The position numbers and the translations under genes were made by a program. Below the pieces are notes generated by a model. That model had not been told where the DNA came from. It was given only the letters and a program-made list of their open reading frames with translations, and did no database searches. From positions 52,221,403 to 52,285,402 of the forward strand of contig CM046303.1 in assembly GCA_025267735.1 (NCBI GenBank): DNA of 64,000 nucleotides, read 5' to 3'. Of this stretch, positions 22,600 to 33,135 are shown one piece after another. Position 1 is the stretch's first letter. The number at the start of each line of letters is the position of its first letter. The stretch comes from Mactra quadrangularis (taxonomy: Eukaryota > Mollusca > Bivalvia > Venerida > Mactridae).

Positions 22600-23506
22600 C
22601 TTCTGTATAGACCTTTGAATAGACATTCACGAATAGACTCCTGAAGTATTTCTGAATGCATAGCTATGCGTTTGAAATAGACCACTAAATAAACTTTTGA
22701 ATTGATATCTGTTTATTTGCATTCCACTTATAGACTTCTGCAGTGTTTCTGATTGCAATCTGTGCGTTTGTGAGTAGACTTCTAAATAGACAGCTTGCTA
22801 TTTGAACTCGGCGAATTGACGTCTGGAACTCTCTGAATACATACATATGTTTTCGCGAATAGACTTCTGTATAGACCTTATAAGGGCATATGCCCATTTG
22901 ACACTTCACGAACAGACTCCTGAATCATTCTGCATGCATAGCTAAGGGTTAACGAATAGACTTTTGAAAGCACTTGCACTTCTGAATAGACAGCTGTCAG
23001 TTCGCACTCTGCGAAACGACTTCTGGAACCTTCTGAATATATAGTACATGTAGTGATTTTGCGAATAGATTTCTGTATAGATCTTAGAGTAGACATTGGT
23101 ATATTTGACCGCCCTTGTTTATAAGTATTTGGATGCATTCAAATGTTATCATTATGAAAAGATATATTAAAAATGGTTATAATTTTTAACTTTATTTTGA
23201 TATAAAGTAAGCTAGAAATAACAGGGTACGTTTGATTGTAAGATAAATTATTTGATGTTTTGATTTTTAGAATAATGATATGAATTATAATCCTAAATAG
23301 TTAGGTTTCTATCCATGAAAATCCATGTAATGCGTAGATAAACTATATCGATGAAGTTATGCTTTGTTTTGAAGGGTTAATAAAACAGTGGCTTATAAGG
23401 TTTGTATATTTTTTACTCTATCGTTATGAGGTAGTAAATCGTATGCGAATCATGGAAAATATGTAACTGTTAAAGCACTTATACAAAGATATATTCATTA
23501 CATCCT

Positions 23507-23604
23507 AATCACAAGCTGCCGGAGTCCCCACAAAAATATTGTATACACATATATAGAATATTTGTATACAATAATTTTTGTGGGGACGCCGGCAACCTGT
23601 AATT
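23507..23604. repeat. Palindromic element, ~45-bp arms
   Basis: AATCACAAGCTGCCGGAGTC, CCCACAAAAATATTGTATAC at the left; the inverse GTATACAATAATTTTTGTGG, GGACGCCGGCAACCTGTAATT at the right, around an AT-rich centre. Confidence 0.82.
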
Positions 23605-23859
23605 CTAATATGAAAACTACCTCAGGAAAGACTGTCGTCGCTTTGTTTTACTGACCTAACTTAAGGTGCTATTGTCTCGTCATGTCACTGAGTAATTTGA
23701 ACGCGACATTGTCGAGTGAACGTGGGTTGAATTTTTGGACGGTGTCTGTCTGTCAGGGCACCGACCAAAGTTAACAATCAGTAGTTTCAGAAAAATGCAT
23801 TGTCTCTTATTAACAAAACCGAGCCAGTTCGCATATAATTACTGCAAAATTTGATTAGG

Positions 23860-24475
23860 ATATTTCCGGTTAATATATCATCGTTATAATCCAGCAACTG
23901 TCAAACACGGTATCACTAAAACACGCAATGGAAAAATTTTGGGCTAAGGACGAAATGGAACTGACATTGGCGAAACACTGGCACCAGAGTCCATATCTTA
24001 TGATTATAATGCGTACGTCACTATATATAGTTCTCTGTACATACATATATATTATAATGATAGTCATAACTCGTACACGATGATGAATACGGGAGCGATT
24101 TTTAATGTGTTTGTTGACAAAATATTATATGTGCGTGCATTTTAAAGAATGTGCGGACTCCAGTGCCAGTGTGGCGAAACGGAGATTTAACTGTTTAACA
24201 ATTTTATACCAACTAAGACACAAATTTTGTGGCATAATCCCGGCAAGTCCCCCGCAGGAATATTCAATATACGGAAATAGAAAATTAACATCCTATCGAT
24301 CTTTTGCAGTGATCATAATCATTCAGAAACCTGTTTGGGTAAGTTGGAGGTTGGTGCACGAAAGTATGCACCTAGTAGTTAGTTAACAGCTAAATCCAGA
24401 GATTTAGCTTTCGAAAGAACACTGAGTTGGTGGACTGACCGCCGTGATGTTGCTACGGCGTTAAACCTAACAAAA
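23860..24475. repeat. Degenerate inverted repeat and SINE fragment
   Basis: TTGGCGAAACACTGGCACCA..GAGTCC (about 23968) is inverted as GGACTCCAGTGCCAGTGTGG..CGAAAC (about 24155). Downstream, 24380-24475 carries the body of the SINE seen at 6315-6432 and ends TTGCTACGGCGTTAAACC. No gene supported; the 93-codon plus frame at 24105-24386 has no family resemblance. Confidence 0.6.
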
Positions 24476-24479
24476 ACGA

Positions 24480-25354
24480 AAAGAAGATTGAAGGGTATAT
24501 TCTGAGATGTCAAATATCTGCATTACAGACTAAGGAAACAAACAAGCTTAGTTTGGTATGTTAGTAGTTAGTTATTTTTAGCTGATTAAAGTTGTTTGAT
24601 TCCTAAACAGCCATGAAACGATGATATAGAGAACTAACTTCCCTTAAAATTATATCATGAAGGTAAAAAGTATATTTTGATAATACTCCCATAAATGATA
24701 AATTAATTCGTATGTTCAACTTTAAATCTATGTTCATATTTGGTTCAAATAATAAACGTGTGAACCTTGAGAGAACCTGAGAGACATTAGTTTAATCTAG
24801 CGACGATATGGTAAAAAGCTTCAAAAACTTGGACGGATTAACGTAAGACGTTGGAGTTCGAAAGTTTACTAATCAATTAAAAGTATGATCGCTAGTCATT
24901 GTTTAATCCATTTTGAACAAAGTAGCTTTGAAATGTATGAAATAAAACTATGTACATGTGACAGGTAAAGATTATAATGAGAAAAAAAAACCAACGAATA
25001 TATAATTTTATAACTTTATAGAAATGAGTAACATACGATTTAGTGAAGAATAGTAGAGTACATTTTTAATAATGATCAATGTGGCTGGATACTTAACAAA
25101 GTTGTGGTGACTAAAATATGATGGCTTTGTTTAAGGGAATTGAAATAGTTACAAGGACTTTAAACAATGTAGTATGGCGACTTACTTGTTTGTCAGAATT
25201 TCATTAAAGTTGTTTGGATTTAGTTAAATTGATATAATCTGAATAAGATTTAGTGGCTGAAATTGTGGACTTTTGAAACATCATGTTGATAATAATAGAG
25301 TGTTTAATTTGATTATAAAAAATACAAATAATTGTAAAAAGAAAAGGTATTGAA
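24480..25354. other. Upstream region of the 396-aa gene
   Basis: AT-rich sequence without recognised repeat or exon. No clear TATA box or leader splice site chosen. Confidence 0.35.
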
Positions 25355-26545
25355 ATGGAGGTTAAAGCAACACCAAAGAGTGCGCCAGCTGGTGGGAGAA
25401 AGGGTTCTATAAAGAAAGACGCGATTTCAACAAACAAAGAAATAAACAACTGGATTCATAAAGGAAATAAAGATCATGAAATACAACGTAAAGCAGCCAG
25501 AAACTTTAACCTTCTGACTGAAAATGTCACGGAAGAAAGAATGCTTTATGCTCGGCAATTAGAATTGGGACGCGAAAGATATAAATTCTTAGCGAACCAT
25601 GACTATGAAAAACAGAAGTTTCTAGAGAGACAACAAATGAAAGAAAAAATGATGAAAAAGTTTATGTCGTCTGCTAGAAAAGTTATTGATAAGGCTTACT
25701 CAGAAAAACCAAAGAAAGTGCTCACTATACGCATACCACAAGCCGACCAATCTAGTCCCTTAGAATCTCCGACCGAGGAAGACGTAGCCTCACTAAGAGC
25801 TCACTCAGTTAACAGCAAAGCAAGCTCAAAAGTAATAAAACGGCCAGGTAGTGAGATACCGCCTATAGAGTCTAGACCAACAAGAGCACGCTCACCTTTT
25901 AAGAAGCCAGCAATGGTGGAAATACAGAAACCCGACAAAAGAAGTGCGTCACATCCTAGAAAATTAGGCGTTTTAAGAAATTCTTCCTCTTCAACGAAAA
26001 AGCGAAGTCAGTCTGAAAGACCAGCAACTTCTTCAAAACCAATAGAATATCCCAATTCACGTCCTAGCAGTGATACAAGAGGTTTCTACGTCAATACAAG
26101 TGGTGTTAATGACGATTCTAAAAAGTTACCGTCAGTACATAGTCCGTACAATGGCTGCATGTACAGTGTTGGTAACCCACAAAATTTTAGAAATACTAAC
26201 CAATCCAAATCGGTGCGGTATAAAGACCACCCGGCACCGATAGCGACATTAAAACGGACTCATACTTTTAGTGGACCTGTGTCAAACACGAAGACATGGA
26301 TAAATAGCCAAACTACACGAACATTCGGGGAAAGGTTCGATACATCGATAGGTGATCCACGATACCAAGCTCTAACTAGTGCTCTTGTAGGTGTAGATGA
26401 CTTTAAATCACCGAGGACTAGTGTACGCGACATAATAGCTGCTAATGAAGTATTAAGGTCGGCGTCTAAAAGTGAAGGAGCCGCGAACGCGAAAAAGATG
26501 CACGCTAAATTTATAGCTTTAATATTAGAGAAAGAATTAAAATGA
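25355..26545 (+). CDS. Unrecognised basic Ser/Arg-rich protein, paralogue 2 (396 aa)
   Basis: Uninterrupted 396-codon frame. SAPAGGR is at residues 9-15, a NKEINNWIHKG helix at 27-37, and the conserved block ENVTEERMLYARQLELGRER then YKFLANHDYEKQKF at 56-89, followed by a Lys/Met-rich helix. Residues ~115-320 are Ser/Pro/Lys-rich and disordered-looking. A C-terminal module opens with DPRYQAL, equivalent to EPRFVAL in the 301-aa paralogue, and ends KFIALILEKELK. Conserved ends with a divergent, longer middle suggest two functional modules joined by a linker. No enzymatic motif, signal peptide or membrane span is seen. Function unknown; a cytoskeletal or scaffolding role would be only a guess. 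AATAAA at 26638-26643 lies 93 bp past the stop. Confidence 0.85.
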   Translation: MEVKATPKSAPAGGRKGSIKKDAISTNKEINNWIHKGNKDHEIQRKAARNFNLLTENVTEERMLYARQLELGRERYKFLANHDYEKQKFLERQQMKEKMMKKFMSSARKVIDKAYSEKPKKVLTIRIPQADQSSPLESPTEEDVASLRAHSVNSKASSKVIKRPGSEIPPIESRPTRARSPFKKPAMVEIQKPDKRSASHPRKLGVLRNSSSSTKKRSQSERPATSSKPIEYPNSRPSSDTRGFYVNTSGVNDDSKKLPSVHSPYNGCMYSVGNPQNFRNTNQSKSVRYKDHPAPIATLKRTHTFSGPVSNTKTWINSQTTRTFGERFDTSIGDPRYQALTSALVGVDDFKSPRTSVRDIIAANEVLRSASKSEGAANAKKMHAKFIALILEKELK

Positions 26546-27476
26546 TAGGATTGTTATTGTATAGTGTTAGTTTGATAACAATTGCAGTACTTAGAAAGTT
26601 TGAAATTGTGACGTCAGAGGCTTAGCAATTCCTAAAAAATAAACGCTTAATGTAACAGTTATAAACTGGGAATGAATGAGAATAAAAGAGCCAGGGCAGC
26701 AAAACTTGTTTTCAAAATCTTACGACAATAAAATACAATAGAGAAGAATTTGCGGATTTTCTACTAAAATGGTCGCATTGACTGTACGGGCCCCTGGTGT
26801 TCATTTAATTTTGTTGTGAAAAGGTCAATGTAATTTTGCGTAATTTCGCTTTCATTTAACAGTTACATGAAAACCGGTAAATATGCTCTATGTTAAAACC
26901 AAAAAGCATACGTAAATTAGAAAACTTTGCGATATTTTATAATGTGTTCTGGTAGATGAATATGTTATTTACTTATGTCAGTAAAAACTTGGAAAATGTT
27001 TAGTGATTGTATATAATTACATAATAATAGTGTACATGTATCTTCTTTTTACTTTCTGTTGTGAGTTCGTTCAAAGCAGGTTTAATTTCAGTCATTATTT
27101 ACACAGCAGTAACATTAAATGTCCCACTTGATATTAAATGCCGGAGGCAACAAACGCAAAATGTCTCATTTTACCCACTGTTAAATGTCGCAAACTTAAC
27201 GCTAACTACCAGACGAATTTGCAACTTTTAGCGCTTGCTGCGACATTTAACGTAAGTCGTGTGACATTTAACGTTATGTGTGACATTTATCGCCTGTGTG
27301 ACATTTACGGTTACTACACACATGGCTGTCGTGTGATTATTACAAATGCTCAACTTGTTGAGTGTAACATAATCCATAGATTAGAAATGAAAATAAAGAA
27401 CTGAATGAAGAAAAGTACTCATACAATGAGATTATACATTTTGTCTACTGTAGAATAATACACAAATATACCATCA
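26546..27476. other. 3' flank of the 396-aa gene with a CGACATTTAACG repeat
   Basis: Short 3' UTR, then AT-rich DNA. At 27130-27320 a dispersed repeat contains several variants of 'TGTGACATTTAACG' and 'TTAAATGTCGCAA'; a related stretch is at 29855-29965. The 88-codon frame across it is incidental. Confidence 0.5.
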
Positions 27477-27559
27477 TACAGAGGGTGATAGAACGGAATG
27501 TTCATCCTTGACAAGTAATGCCAACCAAGGGTGAACATTCCGTTCTATCACCCTCTGTA
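27477..27559. repeat. Near-perfect 34-bp hairpin with 15-nt loop
   Basis: Left arm 27477-27510 (TACAGAGGGTGATAGAACGG, AATGTTCATCCTTG) pairs with 27526-27559; the only departure is one position that would be a G-U wobble in one RNA strand. It could be a tiny palindromic element, or transcribed as a pre-miRNA-like or siRNA-generating hairpin. The sequence alone does not decide. Confidence 0.85.
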
Positions 27560-27860
27560 GAATGTGATATTCATTTTATAATACCGAGCAACAAAACTTG
27601 GATTTTGTTGACAATTTAATAGGCACGAACCGTTTAATTTTATCTGCTTTATTTGCTTCTGAATTTAAAGACATTTTTGCACCATAAAGTTTGTTGTTTC
27701 ATAAAAAGCAAGCGTCTGCGCAAGGGTGGTAACTCAAATTGAATGGCTAAAAACTCGGGTCCGGGTATTAGCAAACTCCAACGCAGTAGTCTCCCATCGC
27801 TTACAGCTTACAGGTGATGTCAAGCGGGCCGATATGTGATGTCCAGAGGATAACATCATA

Positions 27861-28031
27861 CAGTTATTTCATATGTGATTTGGGAACAGTCAAACTGTTG
27901 GCCCGATGTAGAGGGAATAATGTTTAGAACTGTTTCACGAGGCCTTAGGCCGAGGGGAACAGTTTTAAACACTATTCCTGACACCGAGGGACAACAGTTT
28001 GACTGTTCCAAAATCACACATGAAATAATTG
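27861..28031. repeat. Long palindromic element, ~70-bp arms
   Basis: CAGTTATTTCATATGTGATT..GGGAACAGTCAAACTGTTG..AGGGAATA is inverted as ..TATTCCTGA..CAACAGTTTGACTGTTCC..AATCACACATGAAATAATTG. The centre is GAGGCCTTAGGCC. A 61-codon frame inside is incidental. Confidence 0.82.
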
Positions 28032-29317
28032 TTTTATTACCTGCTCAATTGCTATTTTAACAGTTACTTGACATGTTTACGTCTGCTTAATCAAGACGAT
28101 GACGCTTGCATTCGAAAGCGACAGGTAAATTCTAAAATCCCGTAGCAGTTACTTCCCCTTATATCAGTACAGTAACAGTTCGAATTACATTGCGCGGCGT
28201 CAGAGCACGCACAGGAAACAGTCAAACCTATTGACCGGTAAACAGTTTACTCAGAAAACAGTTAAAAATATCGAATTGCGCTTATATAAGCAATCAGGTA
28301 ATAATACGGATTGTCACCCGGTGACGTCACATTAGGCTATATAGTAAACAAATCACGTGAGGTATAATACTATGGATTAATCACTTCATACAATTGTTAA
28401 TATACATGATTATTAGATGTAATAGGTTGAGAACTATAATATCATACCCATAAGCATTTAAAATAATACATTTTGTTGTAACCCTGAGCACCCCTGTCGT
28501 GGTTCATTGTATTGTTTATATACATGTATTTACCTAATTACATGTATAACAATTGCCCCTATGTTTTAGTATAACTTCGTAAAATAATAAGAAATGACAT
28601 TGTGTCAAAACTTAGATATAGAGGTATCCCTTTTGCTACCTTCATATACACGAAATTTTTCTACAAATTCGTAAAATAACACGAGTTCTTACGAATTGCT
28701 AACTCGTAGTCAATCACAAGTATCCGTAAATTACTCGATACCCGTTAATAATTCGACACAACTCGCAGACACTCGTAAAATTAAATCGTAAAGTTTGAAG
28801 ATACTTACGGAGTCTTGCGATTAGATTACATGTTTCTGCGACTAGTTTGAGATTCCTAACGAATTGTTACATGTTGATTACGATTTATTAACGGAAAATG
28901 TAATCCGATGACAATCTTATGAAATATTTGACATGTCAAATGTCTGTTCTTTCACGGATCCTCACGAGTGTCTACGAATGTCTGTGAAATTGTTACGAAA
29001 TATTCACGGATATCAACGAGTTATATGTACGAATACTTGCGATTGACTAGTAAAAAATCCGTGTATGTGAATGTGGTATTAGTAATACAGGAACATGTAA
29101 CTGAAACCTTTTTAATAGGCATACTTGACATTAGATCTATAAAGAATTGAGGATTACCTTAAAGTTTGTCCATTGAAATTAAGCACTTATACTTGAATAT
29201 TAAGATTAAACGATTAATCACTTGATCACTCCCACTCATCATTCTGTCATGCTGAACATTCTGTGTTAGTTTTTTTTTCTAATTCTAAGTGTATCCATTA
29301 TCGATAAAACAAGGAAC
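28032..29317. other. No gene recognised; short repeat block
   Basis: At 28450-28520 is a 'GAGCACCCCTGTCGTG' block shared with 10680-10740. At 28640-29050 the sequence is enriched in short 'TACGA' and 'ACTCG' motifs of both orientations. No coding exon seen. Confidence 0.45.
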
Positions 29318-29467
29318 TTAGTCATTCAGAAGTTGAGGCTCATCGGGGTTTTTATCAACAAAGATATCATTTAGTCGCTTTAGTGCATCGTCTGCATGGC
29401 CAGTCGGCAGTCTGAATGTTCCATACTCTGAGGCTAAACTCGATGCTTCCCCACAAACAACATACAT
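29318..29467 (-). CDS. Putative terminal exon of an unrecognised minus-strand gene
   Basis: The minus strand has an acceptor CAG at 29470-29468, then 49 open codons to a TAA at 29320-29318. The peptide reads MYVVCGEASSLASEYGTFRL, then LPTGHADDALKRLNDIF and VDKNPDEPQLLND. Composition and codon use look coding and unlike the flanks. The polypyrimidine tract is weak, so the upstream boundary is uncertain. I do not recognise the family. No partner exon was found between here and the deiodinase, which is on the other strand, so this may be a nested gene, an exon with distant partners or a fossil. Confidence 0.5.
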   Translation of the reverse strand: MYVVCGEASSLASEYGTFRLPTGHADDALKRLNDIFVDKNPDEPQLLND

Positions 29468-30434
29468 CTGTGATTTTTAAAATGTTGAAATGCTATAGAT
29501 TGGGTTTTAATTGGTCAACTGGGTTTTAAAACGTTAATAAGAATACTAAATGATTGAATGTATACTTATTTCCATAAGGCATATTAAAGTAGGTCAGTTT
29601 AAAAATTCGTGCACATACAAGTTGTTTGAAAGAAGATATTATATAAATTTATCATGAAAATTGCATGTATTTGTCATGCTAAGTTTATCATAACATCTGG
29701 TACAAACGTGATTCATGTACAGACTGCTTTGGCCAATGTATTTTTTTCTTAAGTAATCAATGTTTAAACTTGGTTCAAAGATTAAATTAAAGCGTACTTC
29801 TCACAGTCGCACTTTATACTCGTTGAAGATAACATATAGGTTCTAGTTGAAAATAGAGTGCCGTTAAACGTCGCAACTTTAAGATATTTAACGTTTGTAC
29901 ATTTAGCATTGATTGCGATATTTAGGGTAGGTTTTGCGAGGTTTAGCGTCGATTGCGACGTTTAGTGGTGCTACGGAAGTTATACAGTCGAATCTACAAG
30001 CATTCAACATATCTGAGACTTCGGTTACGATTTGGTTATACATGTATTGTCATCTAAGTCTTGCGTGTAAAGACGAGTGTGGGTGGAACTATAGAGGATT
30101 CCCACTAGCAATAGCTACAGCACCCTGAACTCGATTAGGTTTGTCCAATATTTTCAGGTCGTGGAAATTGCTGAGTAGTTTAAGAAATGTAATAGAAGCT
30201 ATCAATCCATTCAATAAATATTGTTTTCTTTGCGTACAGCTTTAATAACCATACACTATACATGTAGCACGTAAATTAAACAGTGCATATTCATGTACGT
30301 TTATGATGAACTTTTATCATAAATTATTTAAAATACATTGTAACTATATTGAAGAATTCCAGCTATACAAAATTTAGTTACTCTTTTAAACTCTACATAT
30401 CCGAGATGTCTGTATAAATCAATATCCAAAGCTC

Positions 30435-30794
30435 AATAAGGGACTTTAGTCAGTTATATTTCATTGATAAAATCAGAAGCGATCCAATTGGCAAGTAGGT
30501 CTCATCAGTTGAAATCCTCAGATTTTACCATTGAAGTCCTATATAATGAAAATAAAATATTTTATCTAATATCTTTCTTCATAATTAAGAAATTAACAGG
30601 AGTCATGAAGTTTAGATAGTTCTTTTCCCAAAGAATACTCAAACAAATTAAATGATTTACAAAAAAAGTTATGTCAGCTATATTGTGTCAAATTGGCATT
30701 GAAAAATAAGGGTAAAATTCGAGTAATCCAGCTGATTCGACCTAGCTATTTGAAGAGTATGCAAAGGGAAATAACTGACTTAAGTCCCTTATTA
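30435..30794. mobile_element. MITE family A, copy 2
   Basis: AATAAGGGACTTTAGTCAGT and AACTGACTTAAGTCCCTTAT are near-perfect 23-bp ends; the 360-bp interior matches 8593-9344 outside the nested insertion. It ends ~170 bp upstream of the putative deiodinase TATA box. Confidence 0.88.
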
Positions 30795-30968
30795 GTGTCA
30801 GTGTTAAACTGACTTGAGATAAACCTCATAGATATGTAGCTACTGTAAGATTGTTATCTTTACTTCTCCATTTTGTATACGAGACGATATCTTTAATACA
30901 TTGACATATATAAACCTACTGTATACTATATGATATACAAACCAGACAGGTATCAAGGTTAACAAGTA

Positions 30969-31020
30969 TATATAAAGACAATATTGCTGAACAGTCAAAT
31001 ATAAAAGATCTACGTATAAG
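30969..31020 (+). promoter_or_regulatory. Putative deiodinase TATA box and short 5' UTR exon
   Basis: TATATAAA at 30969-30976, then about 30 bp to a likely start near 31000, then ATAAG|GTAAGAAC, a strong splice donor at 31021. A matching acceptor (TTTCGTTTCAG) ends at 32060, so a leader exon of ~20 nt joined to exon 2 would put the deiodinase ATG 40 nt into exon 2. Inferred from signals only. Confidence 0.45.
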
Positions 31021-31279
31021 GTAAGAACATCTTGTATTTACTTCATTTTTAATTGCATTTTGCAAATGAACCAAGTTTCTTGTTCGCATCGTATTGATAC
31101 ATTATATTATTTGTTATCAATATTACATGTATATTATTTCACCGGTGTCATAGTTTGGTGTTTTCCACAAACACTAAATGTATTAGGGTTAGGACTCGGT
31201 CAGAAATATATATATATAAACAATGGCACCATAATAGGCAATTTAATCTCTGTTGATTATTTCAAATCAATCGATTTTA

Positions 31280-31820
31280 GCTCGCCTGTCACGTAGTGAG
31301 GATTTGTGATCGCCTTTTGTCGATCCGTCCGTCTGTCGGTTCGTCCACATGTGTCTGTGAACATTCTAGTGGTCACTTATTTACTCAGTTGCCCTCAAAA
31401 TTGGCCAGGATGCTTGTCTACTTAATTGCTCTGATGAGTTCGAAAATGTGTCACCTGGGGTCAAAACTGGGTCACACATCCCAAATAAGTAAAAACCTTG
31501 TGAACACTTTAGGGTCACATTTTACTCAGTTGTTATCAAACTGGGTCGGGATGCTTGTCTATGTAATTGCTTGGATGAGTTTGAGCATAAGTTGCCTGGG
31601 GACAAAAGCTTTGTCACATAGCCAAAATATGGAAACATTTTGTGAACACTCTAGAGTCACATTTTTGCCTCAATTGTCATCAACTTTGATCAGGATGCTT
31701 GTCTAGAGTTTGAACATGGAACACATGGGGTCAAAAACTAGGTCAAAAACAAATATGGGAGAAAATTGTGAACACTCTAGGGGGTCACGTTTTTGCCTCA
31801 ATTGACATCATACTTTCAAC
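31280..31820. repeat. Dispersed repeat with internal ~110-bp periodicity
   Basis: Starts TTTTAGCTCGCCTGTCACGT..GATCGCCTTTTGTCGATCCG and then repeats 'GTGAACACTCTAG.GGTCACATTTT..CTCAATTGTCATCAA..GATCAGGATGCTTGTCTA' three to four times. This opening is a familiar high-copy repeat in molluscan genomes (from general knowledge). The 136-codon frame through it is not a gene. It fills the putative deiodinase leader intron. Confidence 0.72.
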
Positions 31821-32099
31821 TTCAAATGTAGTACATGTGGTATAATTAACTATATGATTGTGTTGTTGTTTTTTATTTCGTTCATGTCACGTATAAACAA
31901 ATTGTTTTTAAAAATTCTGAGACCTCCTGTGCGAAGGAACTGTCGCCATATGTTATTATGCTAAACAAGCGACATTGTATTGTGAGTATAGCGAATTTCA
32001 GGTTGTATGATACAGTCAATATTCAAAATAATATATATGGGTTTTTTAATGTTTCGTTTCAGAGCGATGGTGTAGTACTTATCAAAAAGAATACCAACC

Positions 32100-32840
32100 A
32101 TGATTTCAACAATCTATAAATATTTTAGAGTTCTTATTCTTATATTTGTATGGTTGCCCATAGAAATCATTAGTTTAATATGGGCTAGATTTTTCTCTGC
32201 TGAGGCCTACCAGTATTATATTGATGACATGAAGACAATTATGCCAGACTGGGACGAGAAAGACTTTAAAGATTCTATCTATTGTTTTAGTTATCTAAAG
32301 CAGTGTTTCAAATCACGATATCTTGATATTCTTAAACAAGCTCAAGTTGGACAATTGGCACCAAATTCTCCCGTTCTCTCCATGGAAACAAGATCTCTTG
32401 TGAACATTCTAGATTTTCAGAAGAAAGGCCGACCACTCATCTTGAATTTCGGGAGTTGTACCTGACCCCCGTTTATCACGAAACTTTCCGATTTTAACAA
32501 AATCGTAGCAGAGTTTCGTGATAAAGCCGACTTTGTTATTATTTACATCGAAGAAGCTCACGCGAGTGACGGCTGGAAGTTCACAAACAACTTCGATATC
32601 AATCAACATCGTAGCCAAGAGGACAGAATCCAAGCAGCTCAGAAACTAGTAGAGTTACATCCCTCATGTCCAGTATTAGTTGATACGATGAATGATTCAG
32701 CTAACATACAGTACGGTGGACTATATGAAAGATTGTATATAATATTAGATGGTGTTGTAACTTACCAGGGAGAACGTGGGCCTGGTGGCTATCATTTAAA
32801 TGAAGTTGCTGATTGGTTGAAAACATATCTTAGATCATAA
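32100..32840 (+). CDS. DIO: Iodothyronine deiodinase, selenoprotein (TGA = Sec122), 246 aa
   Basis: The frame reads through an in-frame TGA at 32463-32465 to a TAA at 32838-32840. Residues 11-29 form an N-terminal membrane anchor (VLILIFVWLPIEIISLIWA). The thioredoxin-like active site is NFGSCT-U-PPF (116-125), the deiodinase signature with selenocysteine at the TGA. It is followed by YIEEAHASDGW (149-159), NQHRSQEDR (168-176) and CPVLVDTMNDSAN, all with the conserved acidic and His residues (His154, His170). Length matches the ~250-aa family. Deiodinases remove iodine from thyroid-hormone-like iodothyronines by reductive deiodination at a membrane. The TGA is followed by C, a context that favours read-through. 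A SECIS element is required in the 3' UTR; I could not place one by eye. Acceptor at 32060 and ATG in a good context (ACCATGA) support the start. Confidence 0.95.
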
Positions 32841-32947
32841 AGCTACTTATACATAGATTTTAATTTTAGTATTAACTTTTCCGAAACTCAAAAAACTGTG
32901 TAGAAACATTTTAAAAGCGGTAAAACAGTGTTCTGATAATGACCGAT

Positions 32948-33135
32948 ACATTGAAAATTAACGTACAACTAATGATTATACATATATAATAAATACATTG
33001 AAAATTAACGTACAACTAATGATTATACATATATAATAAATACATTGAAAATTAACGTACAACTAATGATTATACATATATAATAAATACATTGAAAATT
33101 AACGTACAACTAATGATTATACATATATAATAACA
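32948..33135. repeat. 47-bp tandem repeat, four copies, deiodinase 3' region
   Basis: ACATTGAAAATTAACGTACA..ACTAATGATTATACATATAT..AATAAAT repeats at 32948, 32995, 33042 and 33089 with almost no divergence, indicating recent amplification. It starts 107 bp after the stop, probably within the 3' UTR where a SECIS would be needed. Each unit includes AATAAA-like sequence. Confidence 0.92.

Larger units (their letters stand above)
21415..23115. repeat. Decayed ~95-bp tandem repeat
   Basis: Units contain CGAATAGACTTCTG, TAGACATTTGTCTATTT, GAACATTCTGAATGCATAGC in that order; starts near 21416, 21513 and 21607 and again through 22600-23110. The array is interrupted by two family D MITEs and the sequence between them (22044-22296). 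Minus-strand frames at 21526, 22685 and 22878 are read through this repeat and are not genes. Confidence 0.82.

Noticed and set aside
21526..23138. Several 60-106-codon frames in both directions
   Set aside because: They run through the ~95-bp tandem repeat and family D MITEs; nothing resembles a protein family.
24105..24386. 93-codon plus frame
   Set aside because: Overlaps an inverted repeat arm and a SINE fragment; no family resemblance.
31296..31706. 136-codon plus frame
   Set aside because: Translation of a periodic dispersed repeat; the peptide repeats with the DNA unit (VGMLVY, ARMLVY).
32100..32465. Truncated 121-aa deiodinase ending at TGA
   Set aside because: The TGA sits at the conserved Sec position and homology continues in frame to 32840.
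32409..32633. 74-codon minus-strand frame over the deiodinase
   Set aside because: Shadow of the read-through deiodinase frame, which has the family motifs on the plus strand.
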